DNA of 64,000 bases from Brachyspira murdochii DSM 12563 (lineage in GTDB: Bacteria; Spirochaetota; Brachyspiria; Brachyspirales; Brachyspiraceae): assembly GCF_000092845.1 (NCBI RefSeq), contig NC_014150.1:682001-746000 (forward strand). Reading direction: 5' to 3'. Both the position numbers and the translations under genes were made by a program. Under the pieces are notes generated by a model. The model ran no database searches and was not told the origin of the DNA. It saw only the letters and a program-made list of their open reading frames with translations. This document shows, one piece after another, positions 28,359 through 38,576 of the stretch. Position 1 is the first letter of the stretch; every line of letters starts with the position of its first letter.

Positions 28359-29963
28359 ATGAAAAAAATAAATGTTTTATTTATTTTTATAATTTTTTTA
28401 TTTGTATTATCTTGTTCAAATACAAATAAAAAAGACGAAGGAATATCAATATACATAAATACTGGTCCGGAACCAAATACTATAGACCCTAGTATTAATG
28501 TTACTTCAGATGCTGTATTTTATTTAATTCATACATTTGAAGGATTAGTTGAAAAGGATATGAACGGAAAATTATCTCCTGCCGTAGCAGAAAGCTGGGA
28601 AATAAGCGATGACGGACTTACATATACTTTTAAACTAAGAACAAATGCTAAATGGACTGATGGAAAGCCTGTTACTGCAAATGATTTTGTATATTCTTGG
28701 CAAAGAGTTGTAGACCCTGCTACTGGAAGTCAATACGGATATCAGCATGAACCTGTAAAAAATGCTAAAGCAATTACGGCAGGTGAAATGCCAAAAGAAA
28801 ATTTGGGTATAAAAGCAATAGATGATTATACTTTAGAAGTAACTTTAGAAGCTCCTACTGCTTATTTTTTAGAGCTTTTAAGTTTCCCTACTTTTTATCC
28901 ATTAAGAAAAGACATAATAGAACAATATGGAGATAAGTGGACATTAAATGCTGATACATATATAGGAAACGGTGCTTTTAAACTTATTGAAAGAAACAGA
29001 GATGAAAGTCTTGTAATGGTAAAAAATACCAATTATTGGAATATAGAAAATATAGTACCTGATAAAATTACATTTGTACTTATGGAAAATGAAACAGCTT
29101 CTGTAGCTGGAGTTAAGGCTGGTACTTTGCATTTTGCAAGATCATTCCCTAGACAGGATATACAAACTCTTCAAAAAGAAGGACTTATAGTAATAAAACC
29201 TAGAATATCATCATACTACTATTGTCTAAACTTAACTAATGATGTATTAAAAGATGTAAGAGTAAGAAGAGCATTATCTCTTGCTATAGACAGAAACTAC
29301 ATAGTAGAACAAGTAACAATGGGCGGAGAAAAACCTGCAGGTGCTTTAGTTCCTTATGGAATATCTGACTATGATGGAGATTTCAGAGAAAACGGCGGAG
29401 AATATATTGATATAACTAAAGAAGGATATGCTAAAAATGTAGAAGAGGCTAAAAGATTAATGGCGGAAGCAGGATATCCTAATGGAGAAGGTTTTCCTGT
29501 TATGGAGTTTAAAGCGGATCCAGGAATACATGTAAAAATATTTGAAGCTGTTCAGCAAATGTGGAAAGAAAATTTAGGTATTGATGTTACTTTAACACAA
29601 GAAGAATGGGCTGTATTTCTACAAACTAGATATGACAGAAATATCACAATGGCTAGAGGAGGCTGGAATGGGGATTTTGATGATCCTGTAAACTTTATGA
29701 CTTTATGTATAAGTTATTCTCCAAACAATTACAGTGTTTATAGTAATAAAGCCTATGATGATATGATTAATCAGGTTATGCTTTCAGGAGACCAAAAGTT
29801 CAGAATGGAAACTATGCATAAAGCAGAAGATTTATTAATGAAAGAAGAAGCCATAATACCTATATATTATTATACAGAACCTCTTTTAGTATCGCCTAAA
29901 CTTAAAGATGTTTATTATGATTCATTAGGTTTTCATAGATTTCATAGATGTTATTTAGAATAG
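28359..29963 (+). CDS. oppA: Oligopeptide ABC transporter substrate-binding lipoprotein (OppA, copy 2)
   Basis: 534 residues from ATG 28359, preceded by GAGGAG; the signal peptide ends at FVLSC. Family 5 solute-binding signatures are clear: GPEPNTIDPSINVTSDA, AVAESWEISDDGLTYTFKLR, WTDGKPVTANDFVYSWQRV and ALSLAIDRNYIVEQV. Residues lining the peptide pocket differ from copy 1 in several segments, so ligand range may differ. It is a stand-alone binding protein and ends in a strong bidirectional terminator. Confidence 0.95.
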   Translation: MKKINVLFIFIIFLFVLSCSNTNKKDEGISIYINTGPEPNTIDPSINVTSDAVFYLIHTFEGLVEKDMNGKLSPAVAESWEISDDGLTYTFKLRTNAKWTDGKPVTANDFVYSWQRVVDPATGSQYGYQHEPVKNAKAITAGEMPKENLGIKAIDDYTLEVTLEAPTAYFLELLSFPTFYPLRKDIIEQYGDKWTLNADTYIGNGAFKLIERNRDESLVMVKNTNYWNIENIVPDKITFVLMENETASVAGVKAGTLHFARSFPRQDIQTLQKEGLIVIKPRISSYYYCLNLTNDVLKDVRVRRALSLAIDRNYIVEQVTMGGEKPAGALVPYGISDYDGDFRENGGEYIDITKEGYAKNVEEAKRLMAEAGYPNGEGFPVMEFKADPGIHVKIFEAVQQMWKENLGIDVTLTQEEWAVFLQTRYDRNITMARGGWNGDFDDPVNFMTLCISYSPNNYSVYSNKAYDDMINQVMLSGDQKFRMETMHKAEDLLMKEEAIIPIYYYTEPLLVSPKLKDVYYDSLGFHRFHRCYLE

Positions 29964-29986
29964 AATAAAAAGTTATCATAAAAATA

Positions 29987-30025
29987 AAGGCTTGAACTTA
30001 AATAATAAAGTTCAAGCCTTTTTTA
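29987..30025. terminator. Strong bidirectional terminator between oppA copy 2 and fruA
   Basis: AAGGCTTGAACTT (29987-29999) and AAGTTCAAGCCTT (30008-30020) are perfect 13-base inverted repeats. A T tract follows on the plus strand and an AAAATAAA tract precedes on it, giving a T-rich tail on the minus strand too. It serves both convergent genes. Confidence 0.9.
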
Positions 30026-30039
30026 TTAAGATATATGTA

Positions 30040-31920
30040 TTAATTATTATTAACAGGCTTTTTAATAAATCCTAGTATTATTGCTGTTATAACAGAGCCT
30101 ATTACTATAGCAAGAAGATATAGAGGAGGATTATTAACTATAGGAAGTACAAATATTCCGCCATGAGGGGCTCTTAATTGTATGCGAAAAGCCATAGTTA
30201 AAGCTCCAGCAATAGCAGCACCAATCATACAGGAAGGAATAACTCTTATAGGGTCAGAAGCAGCAAATGGTATAGCTCCTTCAGTGATGAATGAAAGTCC
30301 CATAACATAACAAGTTTTACCAGCATCTTTTTCATCGGCGGTGAATTTATTTCTAAATATTGTAGTAGCTAATGCTATACCCAAAGGAGGAACCATACCT
30401 CCAGCCATAACAGCAGCATGAGGAGCATAATCACCTGAAGCTATCATTGCTATACCAAATGTGAAAGCCGCTTTGTTTATAGGTCCTCCCATATCGGTAG
30501 ACATCATAGCTCCGAGTAAAGCACCTAATAATATTAAGTTTCCAGTACCCATATTCTTTAAGAAATTAGAAAGTCCGGAGTTTATTGCAGCTATTGGATC
30601 AACTATGAATAAATACATTACAGCACCTGTAAAAAATATACCAAATAAAGGATATAGTAAAACAGGTTTAATTCCGTCCAAACTTTCAGGCAATTTAGAA
30701 AATACTTTTTTTAGTAAAAGAGTAATATATCCGCCCAAAAAACCGCCTATAAGTCCGCCTAAAAATCCGCCGCCGCTGTTTAATGATATAAGCCCTCCAA
30801 CCATAGCAGGAGCAAATCCAGGTCTGTCAGCAATACTCATACCAATAAATGCCGCCATTACAGGTACCATTAAAAAGAAAGCATTGCCTCCTCCTATATC
30901 ATTTAAAAGTTTAGCAAATGCATTATATGAAGGATCATTAGGATTGCTTGAGTTAATACCAAACATAAATGAAAATGCTATAAGTATACCTCCGCCTACA
31001 ACAAATGGAAGCATATTTGATACACCAGACATTAAATGCTTATATACTCCAGTCTTAGGCTTTTTAGCAAATCTATCTGAAGAGCCGCCTTCAGAATTAA
31101 CATGATATATAGGAGCTGTTTGATTTAAAGCATTTTTTATTAACTGCTCTGGATTTTTTATAGCTTCTTTAACACCTACTATATCAACATTCTTTCCTGC
31201 AAATCTATCCATAGCAACATTTTTGTCCGCTGCTACTATTATACCTTTGGCATTTTTTATTTCATCTTTTGTAAGCTCATTTTTTACACCGCTTGAACCG
31301 TTAGTTTCTACTTTTATAGTAATTCCAAGCTCTTTACCTTTTTTAAGCAAAGCATCAGCAGCCATATAAGTATGTGCTATTCCAGTAGGACATGCTGTTA
31401 CTGCAAGTACCTGATATGAATCATTATTATTACTACTTTCCTGATTTAAAGATGAGTTTTCATTGTCTTTTTCAGCATTTTTCATTAATATATCAAGTAC
31501 TTCTTCTTTGCTTTTTGCATTTAACAATGCTTCTCTTATATCATCTTCAAGAAGAAGAGTAGTTATTTTGGATAATAATTCTATATGAGAGTCATTAGAG
31601 TTTTCTGGGGCTGCTATCATAAAAAATAAATGCGAAGGCTTTCCGTCTAATGATTCATAGTCAACACCTTGTTTAGAAATACCTATAGCAACAGTAGGTA
31701 TCTTTACTGCACTAGTTTTACCATGAGGTATTGCTATGCCTTCCTCCATACCTGTAGAGCTTTGAGCTTCTCTTTTTAATATTTCTTTTTTATACTCTTC
31801 CCTATCATTTAATTTGCCGTTCTTATAGAGAATATCAACCATTTCATCTATAATTTCTGATTTAGTTTTTCCCTTTAGATCAATATCTATACAATCTAAA
31901 GTTATAACATCTTTTAGCAT
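30040..31920 (-). CDS. fruA: PTS fructose transporter subunit IIABC
   Basis: A 626-residue fused enzyme II. The EIIA domain (1-150) has the phosphorylated His in AIPHGKT (H66). The EIIB domain (about 168-270) has ACPTGIAHTYMAADAL with the phosphocysteine C177. The EIIC membrane domain (about 290-620) has the family pattern VVGGGILIAFSFMFGIN and GGMVPPLGIALAT. It takes up fructose and delivers fructose 1-phosphate to FruK. A GGAGG ribosome site precedes the ATG. It is the last gene of fruR-fruK-fruA, 24 bases after fruK. Confidence 0.96.
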   Translation of the reverse strand: MLKDVITLDCIDIDLKGKTKSEIIDEMVDILYKNGKLNDREEYKKEILKREAQSSTGMEEGIAIPHGKTSAVKIPTVAIGISKQGVDYESLDGKPSHLFFMIAAPENSNDSHIELLSKITTLLLEDDIREALLNAKSKEEVLDILMKNAEKDNENSSLNQESSNNNDSYQVLAVTACPTGIAHTYMAADALLKKGKELGITIKVETNGSSGVKNELTKDEIKNAKGIIVAADKNVAMDRFAGKNVDIVGVKEAIKNPEQLIKNALNQTAPIYHVNSEGGSSDRFAKKPKTGVYKHLMSGVSNMLPFVVGGGILIAFSFMFGINSSNPNDPSYNAFAKLLNDIGGGNAFFLMVPVMAAFIGMSIADRPGFAPAMVGGLISLNSGGGFLGGLIGGFLGGYITLLLKKVFSKLPESLDGIKPVLLYPLFGIFFTGAVMYLFIVDPIAAINSGLSNFLKNMGTGNLILLGALLGAMMSTDMGGPINKAAFTFGIAMIASGDYAPHAAVMAGGMVPPLGIALATTIFRNKFTADEKDAGKTCYVMGLSFITEGAIPFAASDPIRVIPSCMIGAAIAGALTMAFRIQLRAPHGGIFVLPIVNNPPLYLLAIVIGSVITAIILGFIKKPVNNN

Positions 31921-31944
31921 TGTTAGCCTCCGTTTTTTATAAAA

Positions 31945-32862
31945 TTAATTAACTTTTTTTATTTCTGTATTTTCTAAAAATTTTTTCATACTATCAAACG
32001 TAGTAAGTCCTTCAGAACAAGCAGTAGAACTTCCGCTTGCTATAGCATATTTATAAGAATCAATTATATTTAAATTATTGCTTAATCCATACACTATACC
32101 GGCCACCATAGAATCTCCAGCACCTACTGAGCTTATCAATTTTCCGTCTGGAGCATTTCCTAAATAAGCCTCATCTTTTGTTACTAAAATAGATCCGTCT
32201 TTACCCAAAGATACTATTACATTCTCACTTCCCTCTTTTATTAACTCTCTAGCATATTTTATTATATCTTCTGTAGTTTCTATTTGTTTATTAAAATATT
32301 CGCTTAATTCTTTTTTATTTGGTTTTGTAAGGAATACTTTTTCTTTTAATCCGAATTTGAATGCCTCATCTCTAGCATCAAGTATTACTTTTATATTTTT
32401 ATTTGCTATTGATATAATGTCTTTATATATGGAGCTTTCTACAGAACTAGGTACGCTTCCAGATAATACTAATATATCATTTTCTTTTATATTAGTTTTT
32501 ATGAAGTTTAATAATTCATTAACTTTTTCTTTTGAAATATTTGGTGATTTGCCTGCTATTTCGCTTTCTGTCTTTGAAGTTTTTAATTTTATATTTATTC
32601 TAGTATCTTCTTCTAAGTATATAAAATGCTCTTTAATACCATATTCTTTAAGATGTTTTTTTATATAATCTCCAGTAAACCCTCCGCAAAAACCTAAAGC
32701 CACAGAATCGATATTAAAGTTTTTTAATACTTTAGAAACATTAATTCCTTTTCCTCCTGCTAATGTATAGGCATTATCAACTTTATTTAATTCTCCCTCT
32801 TCAAAGCTGTTCATGTCTATATAATAGTCAACAGCAGGATTTAGTGTTAAAGTATATATCAT
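31945..32862 (-). CDS. fruK: 1-phosphofructokinase
   Basis: A 305-residue PfkB-family kinase. It opens with MIYTLTLNPAVDYYIDM, typical of FruK and tagatose-6-phosphate kinases. It has GGKGINVSKVLKNF near residue 37 and the anion-hole motif SSVGAGDSMVAGIVYG with the catalytic Asp near residue 250. It converts fructose 1-phosphate to fructose 1,6-bisphosphate. Position between fruR and fruA fixes its role over LacC. The ribosome site is GGGGGA. Confidence 0.95.
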   Translation of the reverse strand: MIYTLTLNPAVDYYIDMNSFEEGELNKVDNAYTLAGGKGINVSKVLKNFNIDSVALGFCGGFTGDYIKKHLKEYGIKEHFIYLEEDTRINIKLKTSKTESEIAGKSPNISKEKVNELLNFIKTNIKENDILVLSGSVPSSVESSIYKDIISIANKNIKVILDARDEAFKFGLKEKVFLTKPNKKELSEYFNKQIETTEDIIKYARELIKEGSENVIVSLGKDGSILVTKDEAYLGNAPDGKLISSVGAGDSMVAGIVYGLSNNLNIIDSYKYAIASGSSTACSEGLTTFDSMKKFLENTEIKKVN

Positions 32863-32879
32863 AAATAATCCCCCGCTTT

Positions 32880-33623
32880 TTATTGATTAACAATAAATAA
32901 TCCTTTTAATTTATTTTTTATATTATCATCTATTTCCTTCGCATTGGTTATCAAATAAGAATCTTCCAAACTGCAAAAGTTTATAAGACTTCTTTTGTTA
33001 AATTTGGATTCATCGCATAAAAAGTAAGTTTTACCTGCCCTTTTAGAAGCCTCACTTTTTATCAATGCCTCCTCACTATCTGGCGTAGAATATCCGTATA
33101 TATCAATACCGTTAGCACCCATAAATGCCAAATCAAAATTAAAATTCTTTAGAGACATCGCAGCAGTTCCTCCAACCAATGCCCCTGTAAGAGTTTTTAT
33201 CTTTCCGCCTATCAAATAAGTTTCTATTCTTTTATTATTAAGTTCATCTATATGGCTTACACCGTTTGTTATCACTTTTATATTCTCAATTCCAGATAAA
33301 TATTTAATCATAGCAAAAACACTAGTACCCGCATCAAGATATATAGTACTTCCTTTCTCTATTAAAGAAGCAGCAAACTTACCTATATTATCTTTTTCCT
33401 CTGAAAATATTTCTCTTCTGTATAATAAACTCTCTTCCTGAGAATCAATTAGTACTGCACCTCCATGAACACGCTTTATCTTTCCAGCCTCTTCAAGAAA
33501 TGTTAAATCACGCCTGATTGTAGCCTCTGATACATTAAGTCTCTCTATTAGTTCTTCTATCTTTATGTTCTTTTTTTCTTTTATAACTTCAAGTATCAAT
33601 TCGTATCTGCTTACTTTTAGCAC
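32880..33623 (-). CDS. fruR: DeoR-family fructose operon repressor
   Basis: A 247-residue DeoR-type regulator. The start is GTG. The N-terminal winged helix reads ELILEVIKEKKNIKIEELIERLNVSEATIRRDLTFLEE, and IKRVHGGAVL follows, as is standard in this family. The C-terminal sugar-phosphate sensor domain has YLDAGTSVFAMIKYL, TNGVSHIDEL, GGKIKTLTGALVGG and ANGIDIYGYSTPDSEEALIKSE. It likely represses its own operon and is released by fructose 1-phosphate or a related metabolite. Phased repeats at its promoter are the probable operator. Confidence 0.93.
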   Translation of the reverse strand: MLKVSRYELILEVIKEKKNIKIEELIERLNVSEATIRRDLTFLEEAGKIKRVHGGAVLIDSQEESLLYRREIFSEEKDNIGKFAASLIEKGSTIYLDAGTSVFAMIKYLSGIENIKVITNGVSHIDELNNKRIETYLIGGKIKTLTGALVGGTAAMSLKNFNFDLAFMGANGIDIYGYSTPDSEEALIKSEASKRAGKTYFLCDESKFNKRSLINFCSLEDSYLITNAKEIDDNIKNKLKGLFIVNQ

Positions 33624-33658
33624 TTCTTTAATATCCTTATTTACTTTCTATATTAATA

Positions 33659-33686
33659 ATTATATAAAAAAATCCGAAAAAATCAA
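33659..33686 (-). promoter_or_regulatory. Predicted promoter of the fruRKA operon
   Basis: On the minus strand, TTGATT (33686-33681), 16-base spacer, TATAAT (33664-33659), about 35 bases before the fruR GTG. The -35 box lies inside the first ATCAA repeat. Confidence 0.5.
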
Positions 33687-33720
33687 TCAATTTCAATCAA
33701 AAATAATCAAAATCAATCAA
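33681..33720. promoter_or_regulatory. Four ATCAA repeats in 10-base phase, candidate FruR operator
   Basis: ATCAA ends each successive ten-base block: 33686-33690, 33696-33700, 33706-33710 and 33716-33720. Extra ATCA copies sit in blocks one and four. Exact helical spacing upstream of a DeoR-type regulator, overlapping its -35 box, suggests cooperative repressor binding on one face of the helix. Confidence 0.55.
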
Positions 33721-33896
33721 AATTTGTTAAAAAATTCTATATCTTGTATAATATGTACTACAATAAATATGAATTATAGTTATGAAAAACTCTTTAATAA
33801 CTTTAAATCTATATCATAAATAATAAGTATTGAAGTTAATAATCAAAAATATATAATATAATAAATACTTAACAAAGTTTTATTAAAGTTTTATTT

Positions 33897-35114
33897 ATGG
33901 AAGAATTAGAATTAATAAAAAGCAAAATAAAAGAAATAAAAGAAGAATTAATAAATATACGAAGAGATCTGCATTCTCACCCTGAACTATCAGAAAAAGA
34001 ATTCCAAACTATGAATACAATTTCTAATCATTTAAAAAAATATAATATAGAACATAAAACAGAAGTTGCTGATACTGGAATTACAGCTGATATAAAAGGA
34101 AAAGATAAAAGTTTTACAGCAGCATTCAGAGCAGATATAGATGCCCTTCCAATTGACGATTTAAAAAACTGCAGCTACAGCTCAAAAAATAAGGGAGTGT
34201 GTCATGCATGCGGACATGATATACATACTGCAATTAATTTAGGAATAGCTTCAGTATTTCAAAATAATAGCAAAGGCATAACACCTCCTTGCAATATAAG
34301 ACTTATATTTCAGCCTGCAGAAGAAACTGTAGGAGGTGCTTTGAGAATGATAAAAGAAAATGCATTGGAAAATGTTAATGTTATATACGGGCTTCATGTT
34401 TCTACACATAGCGATACTGGATTTGTACAGATAAATGATAATATTGTTAATGCATCATGTTTAGACTTTAAGATAAAAGTTTATGGAAGAAGTGCCCATG
34501 CTGCTAATCCTGCAGGAGGAATTGATACTATAGTAATAGCCGCCAAAATAATAGATAGCATTCAGACAATAATAAGCAGAAATGTTCAGGCAGAAGACAG
34601 TGCCGTAATAACAATAGGCACCATAAATGGAGGAACTGCTGAAAATATTATATGCGGTTATACTGAGATGACTGGTACAATAAGAGCTTTGAGAGAAAGC
34701 ACTATGACAAAAATAATAACAAAAATAAAAAAAATAATAAAAGGCATAGCATACTCTTTTGATGCCAATGCTGAGTTTATAGAAACAGTATATTTTGCAA
34801 GTCTTGTTAATTGGAAGGAAGCTTCCGATATTGTGAGAGAGAATGCTGTTAGTTTACTTGGAGAGAAAAACGTACTTGAATTAAAACCTTCTATGGGAGC
34901 TGAAGATTTTTCTTTTTTTATACAAAATAAAGCAGGGGCATTTTTTAATATAGGAGCTAGAAACAAGAAAAAAGGAATAATACATGAAGCTCATAACGGA
35001 CTTTTTGATGCTGATGAAGAATGCATAGAAATAGGGCTTACTTTACAGATAATGAACTTATACAAAAGCTATTCAAAAAAAGATATTTTCTGGCTTGGAA
35101 AAGAGAGGGATTAA
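33897..35114 (+). CDS. M20-family amidohydrolase (N-acyl amino acid/peptide deacylase)
   Basis: A 405-residue metal-dependent amidohydrolase. Motifs are RRDLHSHPELSEKEFQT, AFRADIDALP, the metal site HACGHDIHTA, FQPAEETVGGA and the dimerisation domain GRSAHAANPAGGIDTI, with MGAEDFSFF near the end. This is the subgroup of hippurate hydrolase, N-acetyl-diaminopimelate and IAA-amino acid hydrolases; the exact substrate cannot be told. No ribosome site is evident before the ATG. It is divergent from fruR, so the phased repeats may affect it too. Confidence 0.92.
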   Translation: MEELELIKSKIKEIKEELINIRRDLHSHPELSEKEFQTMNTISNHLKKYNIEHKTEVADTGITADIKGKDKSFTAAFRADIDALPIDDLKNCSYSSKNKGVCHACGHDIHTAINLGIASVFQNNSKGITPPCNIRLIFQPAEETVGGALRMIKENALENVNVIYGLHVSTHSDTGFVQINDNIVNASCLDFKIKVYGRSAHAANPAGGIDTIVIAAKIIDSIQTIISRNVQAEDSAVITIGTINGGTAENIICGYTEMTGTIRALRESTMTKIITKIKKIIKGIAYSFDANAEFIETVYFASLVNWKEASDIVRENAVSLLGEKNVLELKPSMGAEDFSFFIQNKAGAFFNIGARNKKKGIIHEAHNGLFDADEECIEIGLTLQIMNLYKSYSKKDIFWLGKERD

Positions 35115-35406
35115 ATATAAATTAATGATAGTTATTTTTTAATATAGCTAAAAAAGATAATTTATAAAAAATGATTTTTCAAAACTGCTAAATACATACA
35201 ATTATTTTTTTAACATGGGAAGCAGCGTTAGTATGCTATCAAAAAGCGATAATACATTTACAAAATATAGAAATTAAGAAATAAAATCATTTCAGTATAT
35301 ATTAACACATAAAAAGCCTTGAAAAATTATTATTTATATTATATTCTATAGAGAATACTGCTAATGATAATTATTTTTTTAATTAAAAACAATAAAGGAT
35401 AATACT
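35115..35406. other. 292-base intergenic region before thrC
   Basis: No gene, clear promoter or strong hairpin is seen. AAAGGA at its right end is the thrC ribosome site. Confidence 0.4.
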
Positions 35407-36462
35407 ATGAAAACATGGAACGGACTTTTAAGAGAGTATAAAGAATATCTGCCTATTACAGATAAAACCCCGCTTATTACATTAAATGAGGGAAATACTC
35501 CATTAATAAAGGCTGAAAAAATAGGAAAAGAACTTGGAGGAATAGAATTATATTTTAAATATGACGGTCTTAATCCTACAGGATCATTCAAAGACAGAGG
35601 AATGGTAATGGCAGTTGCTAAAGCACTTGAAGAAGGTTCAAAAGCTATTATGTGTGCTTCTACTGGAAATACTTCCGCATCAGCTGCTGCTTATGCTGCA
35701 AGAAGCGGTATTCAATGTATAGTAGTTATACCAGATGGTAATATTGCTTTGGGAAAATTGGCTCAGGCTTTGATGTACGGAGCTAAGGTTATAGCTATTA
35801 AAGGAAATTTTGATGAAGCCTTAAAAGCTGTTGTTGATATTACAAATAAATATCCTATTACATTAGTAAACTCAATTAACCCTTTCAGACTTCAGGGACA
35901 AAAAACTTCTGCATTTGAAATTTGCGATGCATTAGGAAAAGCTCCTGATTATTTGGCTATACCTGTTGGAAATGCTGGAAATATATCTGCTTATTGGATG
36001 GGTTTTAAAGAATATAAAGAAAATGGAAAAGTATCAAACTTACCTAAAATGATAGGTTTTGAGGCTGAAGGCTGTGCCGCTATAGTACAAAATAAAGTAA
36101 TAGAAAATCCTCAAACTATTGCTACAGCTATAAAAATCGGTAATCCTGCAAGCTGGAAATTAGCGGTTAATGCTTCTAATGAATCAAACGGATTTATAGA
36201 TTCTGTTACAGATGATGAAATATTAGAGGCTTATAAAATGCTCACAAGAGAAGAAGGAATATTTGCTGAACCTGCTTCTGCTGCTTCTCTTGCTGGAGTT
36301 ATAAAAACTTACAAGGCTGGAAAATTAAACAAAGGCGATACTGTAGTTTCTGTACTTACAGGTAATGGACTTAAAGACCCTGATAATGCTATAAAAATTT
36401 GCTCTGCTCCTATAAAAGTTGATAACAATATAGAAGAAATAAGGAAAGCTATAGGAATATAA
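35407..36462 (+). CDS. thrC: Threonine synthase
   Basis: A 351-residue PLP enzyme of the short class 1 type. It shows [15 protein letters not shown], the PLP lysine in [30 protein letters not shown] and the [15 protein letters not shown] phosphate loop. It converts O-phosphohomoserine to threonine in the cytoplasm. The thrB gene begins one base after its stop, so the last two steps of threonine synthesis are coupled. Homoserine dehydrogenase is not in the window. Confidence 0.97.
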   Translation: MKTWNGLLREYKEYLPITDKTPLITLNEGNTPLIKAEKIGKELGGIELYFKYDGLNPTGSFKDRGMVMAVAKALEEGSKAIMCASTGNTSASAAAYAARSGIQCIVVIPDGNIALGKLAQALMYGAKVIAIKGNFDEALKAVVDITNKYPITLVNSINPFRLQGQKTSAFEICDALGKAPDYLAIPVGNAGNISAYWMGFKEYKENGKVSNLPKMIGFEAEGCAAIVQNKVIENPQTIATAIKIGNPASWKLAVNASNESNGFIDSVTDDEILEAYKMLTREEGIFAEPASAASLAGVIKTYKAGKLNKGDTVVSVLTGNGLKDPDNAIKICSAPIKVDNNIEEIRKAIGI

Positions 36463-36463
36463 T

Positions 36464-37438
36464 ATGAATAAAGCTCAAAAGAAAAACAATAAAGAAAATA
36501 AAAATAATATAACAAATAAAAAACTTGTAACTTTTAAAATACCTGCTACCAGTGCTAATATAGGTTCTGCTTTTGACAGTGTTGGACTTGCTTTAGATTT
36601 ATATAATGAAATACATATATATGAAAATACTAATTCTAAAAAAATAGATTTTGAAATAACAGGCGAAGGAGAAGAAGAAATATCAAAAGATGATAATATG
36701 ATACTTTCTGCTATGAAACTGGTATTTAAAAAATTAAAATCAAAACCTGATAAAGGATATATAATAAAATGCATAAATAGAATACCGCTTTCAAGAGGAC
36801 TAGGAAGCAGTTCTGCTGCTATAATAGGAGGTTTATTATCTGCAAATTACATATTGGGAAATAAGCTTTCTCTTGAAAATGAAATACTAAATATGTCAGT
36901 TCAGCTTGAAGGACACCCAGACAATGTATCTCCTGCTATATTGGGAGGAATAATATCTGGGGTTGTTAGAAAAGATGAAGATTTTAAATATGTTAAAATA
37001 AATCCTCCTAAAGGACTAAAAGCTGTAGTAGCAATACCAAATTTTTATTTAAGCACAGAAAAAGCTAGAAATGCTCTTCCTAAAGAGATTAGCTTAAAAG
37101 ATGCCATATTTAATATTTCAAGAGCAGCACTTCTCACTTCTGCATTATCTTCTAACAGACTTGATTTACTTGAAGTGGCAACTGACGATAAACTTCATCA
37201 GGATTACAGAGCTAAGTTTATACCCGGACTAAAAGATTTATTTAAGCAGGTAAAAATGTCTGGGGCATACTCTGTTACTATAAGCGGTGCTGGCTCTTCA
37301 ATACTTTCTTTAGTTAAAGACGATGAAAAAATAATCAAAAAAGTTTCTAATGCCATGGAAAATAGTTTTTCTAAAAAGAAAATCAAATCCGAAATAAAAG
37401 TTCTTAATATACCTAAAAAAGGTATTATCATAAAATAA
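36464..37438 (+). CDS. thrB: Homoserine kinase
   Basis: A 324-residue GHMP kinase. After a lysine/asparagine-rich N-terminal extension of about 22 residues comes KIPATSANIGSAFDSVGLALDLYN, then the ATP loop PLSRGLGSSSAAIIGG, and LEGHPDNVSPAILGG. The C-terminus has SGAYSVTISGAGSSILSL. It phosphorylates homoserine for ThrC. The N-terminal extension is unusual for the family; an internal start cannot be excluded, but no better ribosome site is visible. Confidence 0.96.
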   Translation: MNKAQKKNNKENKNNITNKKLVTFKIPATSANIGSAFDSVGLALDLYNEIHIYENTNSKKIDFEITGEGEEEISKDDNMILSAMKLVFKKLKSKPDKGYIIKCINRIPLSRGLGSSSAAIIGGLLSANYILGNKLSLENEILNMSVQLEGHPDNVSPAILGGIISGVVRKDEDFKYVKINPPKGLKAVVAIPNFYLSTEKARNALPKEISLKDAIFNISRAALLTSALSSNRLDLLEVATDDKLHQDYRAKFIPGLKDLFKQVKMSGAYSVTISGAGSSILSLVKDDEKIIKKVSNAMENSFSKKKIKSEIKVLNIPKKGIIIK

Positions 37439-37456
37439 TATAAACAAATATTAGAT

Positions 37457-37489
37457 AAGCATGCTGTTTTTTAAATGGCATGCTTTTTA
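37457..37489 (+). terminator. Rho-independent terminator of thrCB
   Basis: AAGCATGC (37457-37464) pairs perfectly with GCATGCTT (37478-37485), loop 13 bases, followed by a T tract. Confidence 0.8.
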
Positions 37490-37577
37490 TTTAATATTTT
37501 TATTGATTTATATATTTTTGATAATATAATGATTCTATAATTACAAAATAATATATCAAAATATTAAAGGAATTATT

Positions 37578-38576
37578 ATGTCAAAAATATTAACGTATCT
37601 TACATTAATAAGCATTATAATAATAAGCTGTTCAAATAATACAGGTAATATAACTACAAAAACATCAGATTATTCGGATAAAAATAATTGGCTTAATATA
37701 GCAGAAAATCAAAATGAAAGAGAAGCAGATGTTTTTTATCTATATCCTACAACTTGGTCAAGAGCAAATACCAATGAAGATATGATATGCTCTATAGATT
37801 ATCCTTCTATGAGAAGATATACTACAAATGTAATGATTGAACAAACTGGAATATTTGAAGAAATAGCAAGTATATATGCTCCGTTTTACAGGCAGGCTGA
37901 TGCTATATATCTTTTAGATAAAAATAACAATATAAGCGAAGAAGAGAAAAATAAATATTTTTATTCTGCTCCAAAAGAAGATGCAATTGCCGCATTTGAT
38001 TATTATATAAAAAATTATAATAATGGAAGACCTTTTATATTAGCAGGACATTCTCAGGGTGCTATGATGATAAAACAAATACTTATAGACTATTTCAAAA
38101 CAAATGAAAACTTAAAAAATAGAATGATTGCTGCCTATATATTCGGATATTCTGTTACAAAAAAAGACATAGAAGAAAATCCCCATTTGAGATTTGCAAA
38201 TAATGAATATGATACTGGAGTTATAATTTCTTATAATACAGAGAGTCCTGATTTTAATGGATATAATCCTACTCTTTTAGAAGATTCAATAGCAATTAAT
38301 CCAATAACTTGGACTACTGAAGAAACTTTGGCCTCAAAAGAGCAGAGTTTAGGAGCTAATATATATACAAATTATGGAACTCCTACAAAAATAGCAGATG
38401 CTAAAGTAGATAAAAAAAGAGGTGTAGTAAAATGCAGCACTATAAATGCTGATGATTTTTATTTCGGAGAACAAAGTATTTTTGGAAAAGGTGTTTATCA
38501 TACTTATGATATATCGCTTTATTATTATGATTTGAAAGAAAATGCCAAGAAAAGACTCAATGCCTTTTGGAAATAA
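37578..38576 (+). CDS. DUF3089 alpha/beta-hydrolase-fold lipoprotein
   Basis: A 332-residue protein with a lipobox (SIIIISC) after a short signal peptide. The body matches DUF3089: ADVFYLYPTTW near the N-terminus, ASIYAPFYRQAD, DYYIKNYNNGRPFILAGHSQGAMMIKQIL with the nucleophile elbow GHSQG, and RMIAAYIFGYSV. Members have an esterase-like fold; activity is mostly untested. It is anchored to a membrane and monocistronic. The ribosome site is AAAGGA. Confidence 0.88.
   Translation: MSKILTYLTLISIIIISCSNNTGNITTKTSDYSDKNNWLNIAENQNEREADVFYLYPTTWSRANTNEDMICSIDYPSMRRYTTNVMIEQTGIFEEIASIYAPFYRQADAIYLLDKNNNISEEEKNKYFYSAPKEDAIAAFDYYIKNYNNGRPFILAGHSQGAMMIKQILIDYFKTNENLKNRMIAAYIFGYSVTKKDIEENPHLRFANNEYDTGVIISYNTESPDFNGYNPTLLEDSIAINPITWTTEETLASKEQSLGANIYTNYGTPTKIADAKVDKKRGVVKCSTINADDFYFGEQSIFGKGVYHTYDISLYYYDLKENAKKRLNAFWK

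Noticed and set aside
30461-31105. Long open frame antisense to fruA
   Set aside because: It is the mirror of a well-conserved PTS gene, has low-complexity Pro/Ile composition and no ribosome site.
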